The notes beneath the pieces are model-generated. The model worked only from the letters and a program-made list of their open reading frames with translations. It did not search any database and was not told the origin of the DNA. The translations under genes and the position numbers were made by a program. Of a DNA stretch of 64,000 bases, positions 27,465 to 36,163 are shown in pieces; within the stretch, counting starts at the first letter, position 1, and each line of letters begins with the position of its first letter. The stretch spans positions 496,001-560,000 of the forward strand of contig CAVWSM010000006.1 of NCBI GenBank assembly GCA_963757805.1, written 5' to 3'. Source of the DNA: CAVWSM01 sp963757805. GTDB taxonomy: Bacteria; Actinomycetota; Actinomycetes; Jiangellales; Jiangellaceae.

Positions 27465-28172
27465 TCAGAACCGCGCGATCAACGTGTGGCTGCCGGGCGA
27501 GGTCAGCCGCACCTCGCTGATGTCCGGCACATCGATGTCGATGGTCGACCCCACGTTGCACGTCGAGTTGACGACCTCGCAGGTGCCGAGATCGAGTGCC
27601 CGGCCGTCCCATGTGACAACCGTGACCTCGTACGGCCCGTCGCCCGGCACCTGCTCGGCCAGCACCATGAGCCAGGACGGCTCGCCCTGGTAGGCGAAGA
27701 CCGTGCCCGTGTCCGCCCCATCGGTAGTGGTTATCGGCTTGGCAGTGAAGTACCGCCCGTTGGCGACCTGCAAGGTCTCCCGGTAGCGCTGCCCGAGGGT
27801 GCGATCCGACTCGGTGGCCTGCCAGACCGCGCCGGCGGCTAGTCCGGCGACGACAGCAACCGACGCTGCAACGGCGGCGACCCGTACGCCGATGCGACGC
27901 CACGAACGCGGAGTCTTGGCTGCCGGCGGCGGTGTGGAGCCAGTGGCGATGGCCGCCAGCACATCGGCCTCGAACCCGGTCCGCGGCTCACGTGGCGCCG
28001 CGAGCAGGAGCAGGTCGGCGGCAACGCGCGACAGCTCCTCGAGCTCGCGGCGGCACGACGGGCAGCTCGCCACGTGGCGCAGCACCCGCGCGCGGTCCGG
28101 GCCAGATGCCGCACCGGCAGCCAGCTCGGCCAGCGAGTCAGCGATGGACGCACAGTCGTCGTGCTCAGTCAT
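27465..28172 (-). CDS. Zinc-finger anti-sigma factor (RskA-like)
   Basis: 235 residues. The cytoplasmic N-terminus holds a ZAS-type zinc motif HVASCPSCRRELEEL, a single TM helix lies at about residues 97-118 (VAAVAASVAVVAGLAAGAVW), and the extracytoplasmic part is a beta-rich RskA-like domain. Such proteins hold an ECF sigma factor at the membrane until proteolysed. The ATG overlaps the stop of the sigma factor gene by 8 bp, confirming the pair. Confidence 0.9.
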   Translation of the reverse strand: MTEHDDCASIADSLAELAAGAASGPDRARVLRHVASCPSCRRELEELSRVAADLLLLAAPREPRTGFEADVLAAIATGSTPPPAAKTPRSWRRIGVRVAAVAASVAVVAGLAAGAVWQATESDRTLGQRYRETLQVANGRYFTAKPITTTDGADTGTVFAYQGEPSWLMVLAEQVPGDGPYEVTVVTWDGRALDLGTCEVVNSTCNVGSTIDIDVPDISEVRLTSPGSHTLIARF

Positions 28173-28710
28173 CGCTCACCTCCAACCGGTCGCGCAGCCG
28201 GATCAAGCCGGTGCGGATCCTCGTCTTCGCCGTTCCGAGCGGTACGGACTCCCGCTCGGAGATCTCCCGCGCGGTCATCCCGTAGAACGCCGCCAGCACC
28301 ACGGCGACCGCTTGCTCGCGCGGGAGCTCGCGCAGCGCAACGCGCAGCCCTTCCGCGCTCACGAAACGGTCGACGTCTGCGTCTCCCTCTTCCGGTGTCG
28401 AGACAAGCGCGAGCAGCGCGGTCGGATCGACCGCCTGCTCGCGCCTGACCCGGACAACGTCGACGGCGGCGTTGCGCGCGATCGTAAGCAGCCAGGTAGC
28501 GACGCGCCCCCGTCGGACGTCATACGCCTCCGCGTGTCGCCAGGCGCGCAGAAACGCCTCCTGGGCAACCTCTTCGGCCGTCGCCGGCTCACCGGTGATC
28601 ATCAGCGCGAGTCCGTAGACCCGCGCCTGGAACCGCCGGACGAACGCGGCCGCCGCCTCCGGGTCGCCACCGGCCATACCCGCAAGCAGCGACTCGTCCG
28701 ACGCCGTCAT
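28165..28710 (-). CDS. ECF-type RNA polymerase sigma factor
   Basis: About 181 residues with sigma region 2 (FVRRFQARVYGLALMITGEP, EEVAQEAFLRAWRHAEAYD, RVATWLLTIARNAAVDVVR) and region 4 (AVVLAAFYGMTAREISERE, PLGTAKTRIRTGLIRLRDRL). It resembles the SigK/SigL group that pairs with RskA-like anti-sigma factors. ATG 28710 is preferred; a TTG further upstream adds six residues. The pair is inserted downstream of ctaF in the same direction, 81 bp away. Its regulon cannot be read from the window. Confidence 0.92.
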   Translation of the reverse strand: MTASDESLLAGMAGGDPEAAAAFVRRFQARVYGLALMITGEPATAEEVAQEAFLRAWRHAEAYDVRRGRVATWLLTIARNAAVDVVRVRREQAVDPTALLALVSTPEEGDADVDRFVSAEGLRVALRELPREQAVAVVLAAFYGMTAREISERESVPLGTAKTRIRTGLIRLRDRLEVSDD

Positions 28711-28791
28711 GAATGTAATTACGTGCAATCGGGCGAAAGAGATTCCGCAAGCCGTGAAATGCCTGCGCTGCGGCGACGACTCTGTGGGGCG

Positions 28792-29187
28792 CTAGTGGGC
28801 GTGCTCGCCCCGGTAGTACTCGAAGACCATGCCGATGACCGCGATGACGCCGAAGCCGCCACCAATGATTGCGAGCCACCAGCCGACGACCAGACCCAGG
28901 AAGATGAGCGCGGCTGCGCTCGAGCAGGCGAGCGGCCACCAGGAGTGCGGGCTGAAGAAGCCGTACTCCCCCGCCCCGTCCTCGATCTCTGCGTCTTCTC
29001 GGTCCTCGGGACGCGGCTCCATCCGCTGCGACGTGAAGACCAGATAAAACCCGATCAGGAAGCACAGCCCGAACGTCAGCGTGAGAGCGGTCGTGCCGGT
29101 CGGGTCATCAGAAGCGAACCAGTAGGCGGGGGTCACGATCAGGAAGAACACCGAGAGGACCACGAACAGCCGAGCCTCAGTCTTCAC
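28792..29187 (-). CDS. ctaF: Cytochrome c oxidase subunit IV
   Basis: 131-residue actinobacterial CtaF with four hydrophobic segments: LFVVLSVFFLIVTPAYWF, ALTLTFGLCFLIGFYLVFT, and two C-terminal helices LACSSAAALIFLGLVVGW and AIIGGGFGVIAVIGMVFEYY. It contributes to assembly of the aa3 oxidase and has no redox centre. The start overlaps the end of ctaD by 11 bp, so ctaC-ctaD-ctaF is one operon. Confidence 0.93.
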   Translation of the reverse strand: MKTEARLFVVLSVFFLIVTPAYWFASDDPTGTTALTLTFGLCFLIGFYLVFTSQRMEPRPEDREDAEIEDGAGEYGFFSPHSWWPLACSSAAALIFLGLVVGWWLAIIGGGFGVIAVIGMVFEYYRGEHAH

Positions 29188-30919
29188 GGCTGCACGTCCC
29201 CTCTAATGTCAGTGGCGGTGTCGTCATTGTTGCGGCCTGGCCGCTCGTGTTGATCCCAACGCGGACCGGCTGACCCACCGCGGCGATGTCGGGGTACTTC
29301 AGGTCAAACGCCGGACGCTCCGAGCGGATCCGCGGCAGCGACGTGAAGTTGTGCCGGGGCGGCGGGCTCGACGTTGCCCACTCCAGCGAATTGCCCCAGC
29401 CCCACGGGTCGTCGACTCCGACCTTCTCCTTCTTTGACGTAATCCACACGTTCCACAAGAAGAACAACGTGGAAGCACCGAGAAGGAAGGAGCCGGCGGA
29501 CGACACCTGGTTGAGGAACGTGAAGCCATCGCCGGGCAGGTAGTCGGCGTAGCGGCGCGGCATGCCCTCGACACCCAACCAGTGCTGGACCAGGAACGTG
29601 GTGTGGAAGCCGATGAACAGCGTCCAGAACTGGATCTTGCCGAGCCGCTCGTTGAGCATCCGGCCGGTGAACTTGGGCCACCAGAAGTAGAACCCGGAGA
29701 ACATGGCGAACACGACCGTGCCGAACACCACGTAGTGGAAGTGGGCCACGACGAAGTAGCTGTCGGACACCTGGAAGTCGAGCACCGGCGAGGCCAGGAT
29801 GATGCCGGTCAACCCGCCGAAGAGGAAGGTGACCAGGAACCCGACGGCCCAGAGCATCGGAGTGTCGAAGGTGATCGACCCCCGCCACATCGTGCCGATC
29901 CAGTTGAAGAACTTGAAGCCCGTGGGTACGGCGATGAGCATCGTCATCAACGCGAAGAACGGCAGCGCGACGGCGTTGGTGACGTACATGTGGTGCGCCC
30001 ACACCGCCATCGACAGTGCGGCAATCGCAATAGTGGCAGCGACCATGCCCTTGTAGCCGAAGAACGGCTTGCGGCTGAAGACAGGGATGACCTCGGTGAT
30101 GATGCCAAAGAACGGCAACGCGATGATGTAGACCTCGGGATGGCCGAAGAACCAGAACAGGTGCTGCCACAAGATCGGCCCACCGTTGGCCGGGTCGAAG
30201 ATGTGTGTGCCGAAGTTGCGATCGGCGAAGAGGGCGAACAGCGCGGCGGCCAGCACCGGGAACGCCATGAGGACGAGCAGGCTCGTCACCAAGATGTTCC
30301 AGGTGAAGATCGGCATGCGGAACATCGTCATGCCGGGCGCCCGCATCGTGATGATCGTGGTCACGAAGTTGACGCCACCGAGGATCGTGCCGAATCCGCT
30401 GAGCGCCAGCCCCATCACCCACAGGTCGCCGCCGACGTTGGGTGAGTACTGCACGCTGGACAGCGGCGTGTAGGCGAACCAGCCGAAGTCGGCGGCCCCA
30501 CCCGGCGTGATGAAGCCGGCAACGACCATCAGCCCACCGAAGAGGAACAGGTAGTAGCTGAACATGTTGATGCGCGGGAACGCCACATCGGGCGCGCCGA
30601 TCTGCAACGGCACGATGATGTTGCCGAAACCAATGAACGTCGTGGTGGCGAAGAGCAACAGCATGATCGTGCCGTGCATCGTGAACAGCTGGTTGTAGAC
30701 AGCGTCACTCACGAACTGGTTGCCCGGCTTCCACAGCTCGGCGCGGATGATCATCGCCATCAGGCCGGCGAACAGGAAGAACACGAACGACGTGATGAGG
30801 TAGAGGTAGCCGATGACCTTGTGGTCGGTGGAGGTCATCCAGCGGACGACCATGTTGCCTTTGCGATGCGGGCGTGCCGCCGCCGCAGCAGCGGTCGGGC
30901 GTGGCTGGGTTGTGGTCAT
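29177..30919 (-). CDS. ctaD: Cytochrome c oxidase subunit I
   Basis: The catalytic subunit of the aa3 oxidase, 580 residues with twelve expected TM helices. The binuclear centre is marked by FWFFGHPEVYIIALPFFGI (His-Pro-Glu-Val-Tyr, the Cu-B ligand and crosslinked tyrosine) and the proximal heme ligands by VAHFHYVVFGTVVFAMF. It reduces O2 to water while pumping protons. ATG 30919 overlaps the ctaC stop (ATGA). No frame break in this long gene. Confidence 0.96.
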   Translation of the reverse strand: MTTTQPRPTAAAAAARPHRKGNMVVRWMTSTDHKVIGYLYLITSFVFFLFAGLMAMIIRAELWKPGNQFVSDAVYNQLFTMHGTIMLLLFATTTFIGFGNIIVPLQIGAPDVAFPRINMFSYYLFLFGGLMVVAGFITPGGAADFGWFAYTPLSSVQYSPNVGGDLWVMGLALSGFGTILGGVNFVTTIITMRAPGMTMFRMPIFTWNILVTSLLVLMAFPVLAAALFALFADRNFGTHIFDPANGGPILWQHLFWFFGHPEVYIIALPFFGIITEVIPVFSRKPFFGYKGMVAATIAIAALSMAVWAHHMYVTNAVALPFFALMTMLIAVPTGFKFFNWIGTMWRGSITFDTPMLWAVGFLVTFLFGGLTGIILASPVLDFQVSDSYFVVAHFHYVVFGTVVFAMFSGFYFWWPKFTGRMLNERLGKIQFWTLFIGFHTTFLVQHWLGVEGMPRRYADYLPGDGFTFLNQVSSAGSFLLGASTLFFLWNVWITSKKEKVGVDDPWGWGNSLEWATSSPPPRHNFTSLPRIRSERPAFDLKYPDIAAVGQPVRVGINTSGQAATMTTPPLTLEGTCSRED

Positions 30920-31782
30920 CGCTGGTTCTCCCCCACCTCGGGGGTCAGTGGTTCGGTGCTAAAGGCGCCGCGCAAGGGTGCCTCGATCACGCCGGTCTGG
31001 CCCTGCTCCTCGAGGTCGTTGATGTGTGCCTCGTAGTCGGCCTGCGACACGATCTGAACGTCGAACAGCATGCGTGAGTGGTAGGTGCCGCAGAGCTCGG
31101 CGCACTTGCCCTTGAAGACGCCGATCTTGTTGGGCGTCACTTGGAAAGTGTTCTCCCGACCCGGGATCACGTCCATCTTGAAGTAGAACGCGGGAACCCA
31201 GAACGAGTGGATGACGTCGGGCGATTCAAGTGTGAACTCGACTTGCTGATCGACCGGGAGCACGAGGGTCGGGATGCTGTTTGGAGTGCCGACGTCATAG
31301 ACGTCCTCGTCGAGATAGTTGAACGTCCAGGACCACTGCTGTCCTATGACGCCAATGCGGACGTCGGGGTCATCGTCGAGCTCGAGCAGCTCGTTCTGGT
31401 TCTTGACCGTCCACGCGAACAGCGTGGCGATCACGAAGAACGGCGCGATCGTGTAGAGCCACTCGATCGGCATGTTGTAGCGCGTCTGCGGCGGCAGCTC
31501 TGGGTGGCGACGCCGATAGGCGAACGACGCCCACAGGATGAGCCCCCATACGAGGACACCGACGGCAAGTGCGGCGATCCAGAAGCCGTTCCAGAGATCC
31601 TGGACGAGATGAGTCTCGGCAGATGCACTCTCCGGCAGGCCGCCACGCCTCCACTGCTCCTGCCGCTCGGCGGAGCAGGCGGTCAGGGCCAGCGCTGCGA
31701 CACCGACGATCGCGACCAGGCGCGGCCGCGGTGATCGGCGGGGCCGACCTGTGGCCGGGTGTTTCGTGCCGTACGGACCCAC
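30916..31782 (-). CDS. ctaC: Cytochrome c oxidase subunit II (lipoprotein)
   Basis: 288 residues from GTG 31782. A lipoprotein signal (VAIVGVAALALTACSAE) is followed by two TM helices, including AALAVGVLVWGLILWASFAY, and the extracytoplasmic cupredoxin domain with the Cu-A ligands in KCAELCGTYHSRM. It accepts electrons from QcrC. The frame stays open for about 1 kb further upstream, but that part is antisense to the desulfurase and lacks family similarity, so it is rejected. First gene of ctaC-ctaD-ctaF. Confidence 0.92.
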   Translation of the reverse strand: MGPYGTKHPATGRPRRSPRPRLVAIVGVAALALTACSAERQEQWRRGGLPESASAETHLVQDLWNGFWIAALAVGVLVWGLILWASFAYRRRHPELPPQTRYNMPIEWLYTIAPFFVIATLFAWTVKNQNELLELDDDPDVRIGVIGQQWSWTFNYLDEDVYDVGTPNSIPTLVLPVDQQVEFTLESPDVIHSFWVPAFYFKMDVIPGRENTFQVTPNKIGVFKGKCAELCGTYHSRMLFDVQIVSQADYEAHINDLEEQGQTGVIEAPLRGAFSTEPLTPEVGENQR

Positions 31783-31950
31783 GCCTCGCCCTTCGACATG
31801 TACGTCTCCGCGCTGCGAACCCGGCCCTCTCGGAGGTCGGGTCACGACGCCGGAGTGGCCATCGTTTCTGACTTTCGCGGCAACCGTATCGCAGCCCAGG
31901 GGGGCATACCCGGCGAGGTGGCACAACACTTCCGGACGTACGGTTTCGGC

Positions 31951-33084
31951 GTGTCGGGCTTCCTGGACGCGGCCTCCGGCGAGCCGCTGCACCCTGCCGG
32001 GCGCGAGGTTCTGCTGGCCGCGCTTGACGAGGGCTGGGCCGACCCGCAGCGGCTCTATCACGCCGGCCGACGGGCCCGGATGCTGCTCGACAACGCGCGG
32101 GAGGTGCTGGCCACCGCTGTCGGCGTACGCCCGGACGAGCTGCTGCTGACCCGCTCGGGAACGCAGGCGGTGCACCACGGCATCGCGGCCGCACTCGGCG
32201 GCCGTCAACGTGTGGGTTCGCGGCTTGTGCACTCCGCCGTGGAGCACTCGAGTGTGCTCGCGGCCGCGGCCGCGCACGAGGCGGCCGGCGGCTCTGTCGC
32301 CAGCGTCGGGGTGGACCAGACTGGGCGCCTCGACCTGGCCGAGCTCGCGGATGCGGTCACTGACGACACCGCTCTGCTGTGCGTTCAGTCGGCCAATCAC
32401 GAGGTGGGGACCCTGCAGCCGCTGGCCGAGGCCGCGGAGGTGGCCGCTGCGCGGGGCGTACCGCTGCTCGTCGACGCGGCCCAGTCTCTTGGTCGGGCCG
32501 CCGTACCGGTCGGCTGGTCGCTGCTCACCGCAAGTGCTCACAAATGGGGCGGGCCGGCTGGAGTGGGCTTCCTGGCGGTACGCAAGGGCGTACGGCTGCG
32601 CAGCACCCTGCCCGAGGACGAGCGGCCTGACCTGCCCGGCTTTCCCGACGTACCGTCGGCGCTCGCGGCCGCCGCGGCGCTGCAGGCCCGCCTCGCCGAG
32701 CAGGCCGAGCTCGCCGCCCGGCACGCCGCGATGGTGGACCGGATCCGTTCGCGAGTGCCCGAGCTCGTGCCAGATGTCGAGGTCGTCGGCCATCCAACCG
32801 AGCGGCTGCCGCACCTCGTGACGTTCTCCTGCCTGTACGTCGACGGCGAGGCACTGCTGACCGCCCTCGATCGCGAGGGTTTCGCGGTGTCGAGCGGGTC
32901 ATCATGCACGTCGAGCGCGCTGCGGCCGAGCCACGTACTCGAAGCAATGGGGGTGCTCAGCCACGGCAACGTACGCGTCTCCCTGGCGCGCGACACCACC
33001 GAGGCAGACGTCGACCGGTTCCTCGATGTGCTGCCACGGGTCGTGGCGGAGGTGCGCGCGCAGTTGGGCGCGACAGGGCTCTAG
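31951..33084 (+). CDS. Cysteine desulfurase-like aminotransferase (class V)
   Basis: A PLP-dependent NifS/IscS-like enzyme of about 377 residues. The lysine lies in TASAHKWGGPAGVGFLAV, the His stacking on PLP in SAVEHSS, and the active-site cysteine loop in SSGSSCTSSALRPSHVLEA. It mobilises sulfur from cysteine for thiolation or Fe-S assembly. GTG 31951 is chosen because the family begins at about FLDAASGEPLHPAG; upstream in-frame starts exist from 31759. The tusA-like gene converges from the other side, suggesting a sulfur-relay pair. The 168 bp to ctaC should hold divergent promoters. Confidence 0.86.
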   Translation: MSGFLDAASGEPLHPAGREVLLAALDEGWADPQRLYHAGRRARMLLDNAREVLATAVGVRPDELLLTRSGTQAVHHGIAAALGGRQRVGSRLVHSAVEHSSVLAAAAAHEAAGGSVASVGVDQTGRLDLAELADAVTDDTALLCVQSANHEVGTLQPLAEAAEVAAARGVPLLVDAAQSLGRAAVPVGWSLLTASAHKWGGPAGVGFLAVRKGVRLRSTLPEDERPDLPGFPDVPSALAAAAALQARLAEQAELAARHAAMVDRIRSRVPELVPDVEVVGHPTERLPHLVTFSCLYVDGEALLTALDREGFAVSSGSSCTSSALRPSHVLEAMGVLSHGNVRVSLARDTTEADVDRFLDVLPRVVAEVRAQLGATGL

Positions 33085-33126
33085 TGCAGGGTTAGTGCAG
33101 GGTCTGGGGTGATGGTCGCTGGCCTT

Positions 33127-33162
33127 TATGCAACTGCTGGGCTGGGGACCAGCAAGTGCATA
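33127..33162. terminator. Hairpin between convergent desulfurase and tusA genes
   Basis: TATGCAACTGCTGG (33127-33140) and CCAGCAAGTGCATA (33149-33162) form a 14-bp stem with a two-base mismatch and an 8-nt loop. It lies midway between two convergent stop codons and is a plausible bidirectional terminator, although no T run follows on either strand. Confidence 0.5.
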
Positions 33163-33203
33163 GCAGCCCGCGGACCAACCCTCCTGCCCGTTGGGCGCCC
33201 GCT

Positions 33204-33422
33204 CTAGCCGACGCGGCGGACGACGTGGCTGTTGCCGGATTCGCCCAGATACTCATGCCCACGCATCCGGCACCAGGCGCGGATGTCGTTGCCGGCGGCC
33301 GGATCGTCGGCCTGCACCTCGATCGTGCCGCCAATCGGCACCGAGCCGATCTCGCGTGCCAGGTGGATGACCGGCAGCGGGCACCGCTCCCCAAGGCAGT
33401 CGAGCACCAGGTCGGCGGCCAC
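33204..33422 (-). CDS. TusA/SirA-like sulfurtransferase
   Basis: 72 residues, a single TusA domain. It begins VAADLVLDCLGERCPLPVIHL, where the Cys-Pro motif carries the persulfide-accepting cysteine, and continues GGTIEVQADDPAAGNDIRAW and CRMRGHEYLG. It receives sulfur from a cysteine desulfurase and passes it on. GTG 33422 starts 10 bases after the adenosine kinase stop. The desulfurase gene converges on it, which supports functional pairing. Confidence 0.82.
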   Translation of the reverse strand: MAADLVLDCLGERCPLPVIHLAREIGSVPIGGTIEVQADDPAAGNDIRAWCRMRGHEYLGESGNSHVVRRVG

Positions 33423-33432
33423 GGTGAACCCG

Positions 33433-34422
33433 TCAGACGTGCAACGTGTGCAGGTGCGGCTGCACGTCGGCGGCGGCGTCGTCGCCGTACGCCCTGGCGA
33501 GCCGGCTGAGGAAGTCGTCGCTGCCGAGGTCGTACTCCTGCGTGCCGACTGTCTCGATGACGTACGACGCCAGCAGGCAGCCGAGCTGGGCTGAACGCTC
33601 GTGGGAGAGCTCCCAGGCGATGCCGGACAGGAACCCGGCGCGGAATGCGTCACCGACACCGGTCGGGTCGACCGCATCGACGAGCGCGCCGACCGGAACG
33701 TGCACCGGGTCTGCGTGCACCGACTCGACGCGCACGCCGTCCTTGCCGAGCGTGGTCACGCGGGTGCCGACCTGCTTGATGACGTCCGTGCCGCTCCAGC
33801 CGGTCTTCTGCTCGAGGACGGCGGCCTCGTACTCGTTGGTGAACAGGTAGGCCGCGCCCTCGACGAGTCGCCGGATGCCGGGGCCCTCCATCCACGCCAG
33901 CTGCTGGCTGGGGTCGGCGGCGAAGGCGAAGCCGCGCGTACGGCACTCGTCGGTGTGCCGGTGCATCGCGTCGGGGTCGTTGGCGCTGATCAGCACCAGG
34001 TCGAGGCCGCCCAGGCGGTCGGCGATCGGCTGCAGCTCGATCTCGCGGGCCTCGCTCATCGCACCGGGGTAGAACGACGCCATCTGGGCGTGGTCGCGGT
34101 CGGTCGTACACACGAACCGCGCAGTGTGCCGCATCGTCGAGACGTGGACGCCCGAGCAGTCGACGCCGTGGCGCTCGAGCCAGGAGCGGTAGTCGACGAG
34201 GAAGTCCTCCCCCACCGCGCCGACAAGCACCGGCGAGTGGCCGAGGTTGGCCATGCCGAAGGCGATGTTGGCCGCCACCCCGCCGCGCCGCACGTCGAGG
34301 TCGTCGACGAGGAAGGACACGGAGATCTTGTCGAGCTGCTCGACGACCAGCGAGTCGGCGAAGCGGCCCGGAAAGGTCATGAGGTGGTCGGTCGCGATGG
34401 ACCCCGTTACAGCGATACGCAC
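33433..34422 (-). CDS. adoK: Adenosine kinase (PfkB family)
   Basis: 329 residues, closely resembling mycobacterial AdoK (Rv2202c): IAVTGSIATDHLMTFPGRF at the N-terminus, VRRGGVAANIAFGMANLG in the substrate region, ASFYPGAMSEAREIEL, and the PfkB anion-hole signature DPTGVGDAFRAGFLSG with the catalytic Asp in GVGDA. It phosphorylates adenosine to AMP. The gene is preceded by a long perfect hairpin and followed by tusA. Confidence 0.9.
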   Translation of the reverse strand: MRIAVTGSIATDHLMTFPGRFADSLVVEQLDKISVSFLVDDLDVRRGGVAANIAFGMANLGHSPVLVGAVGEDFLVDYRSWLERHGVDCSGVHVSTMRHTARFVCTTDRDHAQMASFYPGAMSEAREIELQPIADRLGGLDLVLISANDPDAMHRHTDECRTRGFAFAADPSQQLAWMEGPGIRRLVEGAAYLFTNEYEAAVLEQKTGWSGTDVIKQVGTRVTTLGKDGVRVESVHADPVHVPVGALVDAVDPTGVGDAFRAGFLSGIAWELSHERSAQLGCLLASYVIETVGTQEYDLGSDDFLSRLARAYGDDAAADVQPHLHTLHV

Positions 34423-34445
34423 CTGCGGAGCCTACCTGTTCAGGT

Positions 34446-34502
34446 TTCGACGCAACGACACCCTCCGTCGAACCTGTCGACGGAGGGTGTCGTTGCGTCG
34501 AA
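34446..34502. promoter_or_regulatory. Perfect 26-bp-arm hairpin between erpA and adoK
   Basis: Bases 34446-34471 and 34477-34502 are exact reverse complements (arms begin TTCGACGCAACGACACC and close on CCGTCGA), with a 5-nt ACCTG loop. The structure begins 11 bp after the erpA stop and ends 23 bp before the adoK start, both genes being on the minus strand. It could be the erpA terminator, an attenuator for adoK, or a mobile palindrome. Perfect arms of this length are unusual for a simple terminator, and no U tract follows. Confidence 0.7.
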
Positions 34503-34513
34503 TCGTGAGCGGT

Positions 34514-34873
34514 CTAGTGGAACGAGTCGCCGCAGGCGCAGGAGCCGGTGGCGTTGGGGTTGTCGATCGTGAAGCCCTGCTTCTCGATCGTGTCGACGAA
34601 GTCGATCGTCGCGCCGAGCAGGTAGGGCGAGCTCATGCGGTCCACGACCACGTGGACGCCGCCGAAGTCGTGCACGTCGTCGCCGTCCAGGTGACGCTCG
34701 TCGAAGAACAGCTGGTAGCGCAGGCCCGAGCAGCCGCCCGGCTGCACGGCAACCCGCAGCTGGAGGTCGTCGCGCCCCTCCTGCTCGAGGAGGCCCTTGA
34801 CCTTGGCCGCTGCGGTGTCAGTGAGGACAACACCCTCGGTGACAACGTGAGTGGTCTGGTCCTGAACCGTCAT
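34514..34873 (-). CDS. erpA: Iron-sulfur cluster insertion protein ErpA (HesB/IscA)
   Basis: 119-residue A-type carrier. The three cluster-binding cysteines are present: one in VQPGGCSGLRYQL and two in GSCACGDSF. It delivers Fe-S clusters to apo-proteins, for example LipA or the Rieske protein. The start codon is the ATG at 34873, in frame after an upstream region with no similarity. Position matches Rv2204c. Confidence 0.93.
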   Translation of the reverse strand: MTVQDQTTHVVTEGVVLTDTAAAKVKGLLEQEGRDDLQLRVAVQPGGCSGLRYQLFFDERHLDGDDVHDFGGVHVVVDRMSSPYLLGATIDFVDTIEKQGFTIDNPNATGSCACGDSFH

Positions 34874-34992
34874 GTGATGGCTCCCGGGTGTGGTCGGCGT
34901 CGGTCTGCCTAATACGGTACGCGGCCAGCGCGCGAAGCGGTGAACGCAGCCCTGCCCCACCATCGTGACACACGCCACACTCCTGAGACGCC

Positions 34993-36096
34993 CTAGCGGC
35001 GCGGGGACCACGTGCGGGCCACCCTCTCGGCCAGCGCAGCCAGGCTTTCCGCCGGGCGGCCGAGGGCCTGCTCCTCTCCGACAAGGTCGACCATCGAGTA
35101 GGCGGACTCGATCCCGTGGGCCCGCAGCTCGCGCGAGCTGACGTCGACCCGGCCAGCGAGGGCGAGGCAGGGGCGCGCGGCCGACCCGGCAGCCTTTGCC
35201 ACGCCCATCACGACCTTGCCCGACACGGTGGTGGGGTCGATCTTTCCCTCGCCAGTGATGACGAGGTCGACGCGGCGTACGGCATCGGCCAGGCCCACCG
35301 CGTCGGCCACGGTGTCCAGGCCGGGGACCCTGCTCGCGCCCAGCAGCAGCAGCGCGTAGCCCAGGCCGCCCGCCGCGCCGGCGCCTTTCTCGTCGGCGGC
35401 CTCGCGCCCGGCCGCGTGCGCCAGCCGGGTCAGCGCGCCGTCGACCTCGAACAGCTGCTCTCGGGTGAGCCCTTTCTGCGGGCCGAACACGTTGGTTGCC
35501 CCGCGCAGACCCAGCAGCGGGTTGTCGACATCGCTTGCTGCGAGCAGCTCTACGCCGGCTACGCGGTTCCGTGCTGCCGCCACGTCGATGCTCTCGAGTC
35601 TCGCGAGCGCTGCCGGCCCGCTCGTCAGCAGGCCCTCCGGATCGCTCGTCGCTCCCAGCGCGGCGAGCAGGCCGGCGCCGCCGTCGTTGGTGCCGCTGCC
35701 GCCCAGCCCCACGACGATCTTCTTCGCTCCGGCGTCGAGTGCCGTCGTGATGAGCTCACCGACGCCGTACGTGGTCGCGGTCAACGGGTCGCGCTTGTCT
35801 GGGGGTACGAGGTCAAGGCCGCACGCCTGCGCCGACTCGACGTACACGGTCTCCCCCACCTGCAGCACGGCGGCGGGGACTCGCTCGCCGAGCGGTCCAG
35901 TGACCGTCGCGGCGAGCAGGTCGCCGCCGAGCGACGCGTGCAGCACGTCGACGAAACCGGGCCCGCCATCAGCCATCGGCGCAAGCACGATCTCGTCGTC
36001 AGGCGCGTGTCGCCGCCAACCCTCGGCGATGGCGACCGCAGCCTCTGGCGCGGTGAGGGTGCCGGCGAACTTGTCGGTGGCGACGAGAACCTTCAT
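34993..36096 (-). CDS. glxK: Glycerate kinase (GlxK/GarK type I)
   Basis: 367 residues. Family signatures are VLVATDKFAGTLTAPEAAVA at the N-terminus, APMADGGPGFVDV, VGLGGSGTNDGGAGLLAALG, and DLVITGEGKIDPTTVSGK near the C-terminus. It phosphorylates D-glycerate to 2- or 3-phosphoglycerate. Position matches Rv2205c. A short gap separates it from the divergent nadA. Confidence 0.9.
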   Translation of the reverse strand: MKVLVATDKFAGTLTAPEAAVAIAEGWRRHAPDDEIVLAPMADGGPGFVDVLHASLGGDLLAATVTGPLGERVPAAVLQVGETVYVESAQACGLDLVPPDKRDPLTATTYGVGELITTALDAGAKKIVVGLGGSGTNDGGAGLLAALGATSDPEGLLTSGPAALARLESIDVAAARNRVAGVELLAASDVDNPLLGLRGATNVFGPQKGLTREQLFEVDGALTRLAHAAGREAADEKGAGAAGGLGYALLLLGASRVPGLDTVADAVGLADAVRRVDLVITGEGKIDPTTVSGKVVMGVAKAAGSAARPCLALAGRVDVSSRELRAHGIESAYSMVDLVGEEQALGRPAESLAALAERVARTWSPRR

Positions 36097-36163
36097 GGCG
36101 CAAGCGTGCCATCCTGTGGATTCCCGTCTGTCGAGCGCGACGAGCAAATCGAAAGGCAAGCCC

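Noticed and set aside
31783..32814. 344-residue N-terminal extension of ctaC
   Set aside because: It is antisense to the desulfurase, and the lipoprotein signal and family match start at 31782.
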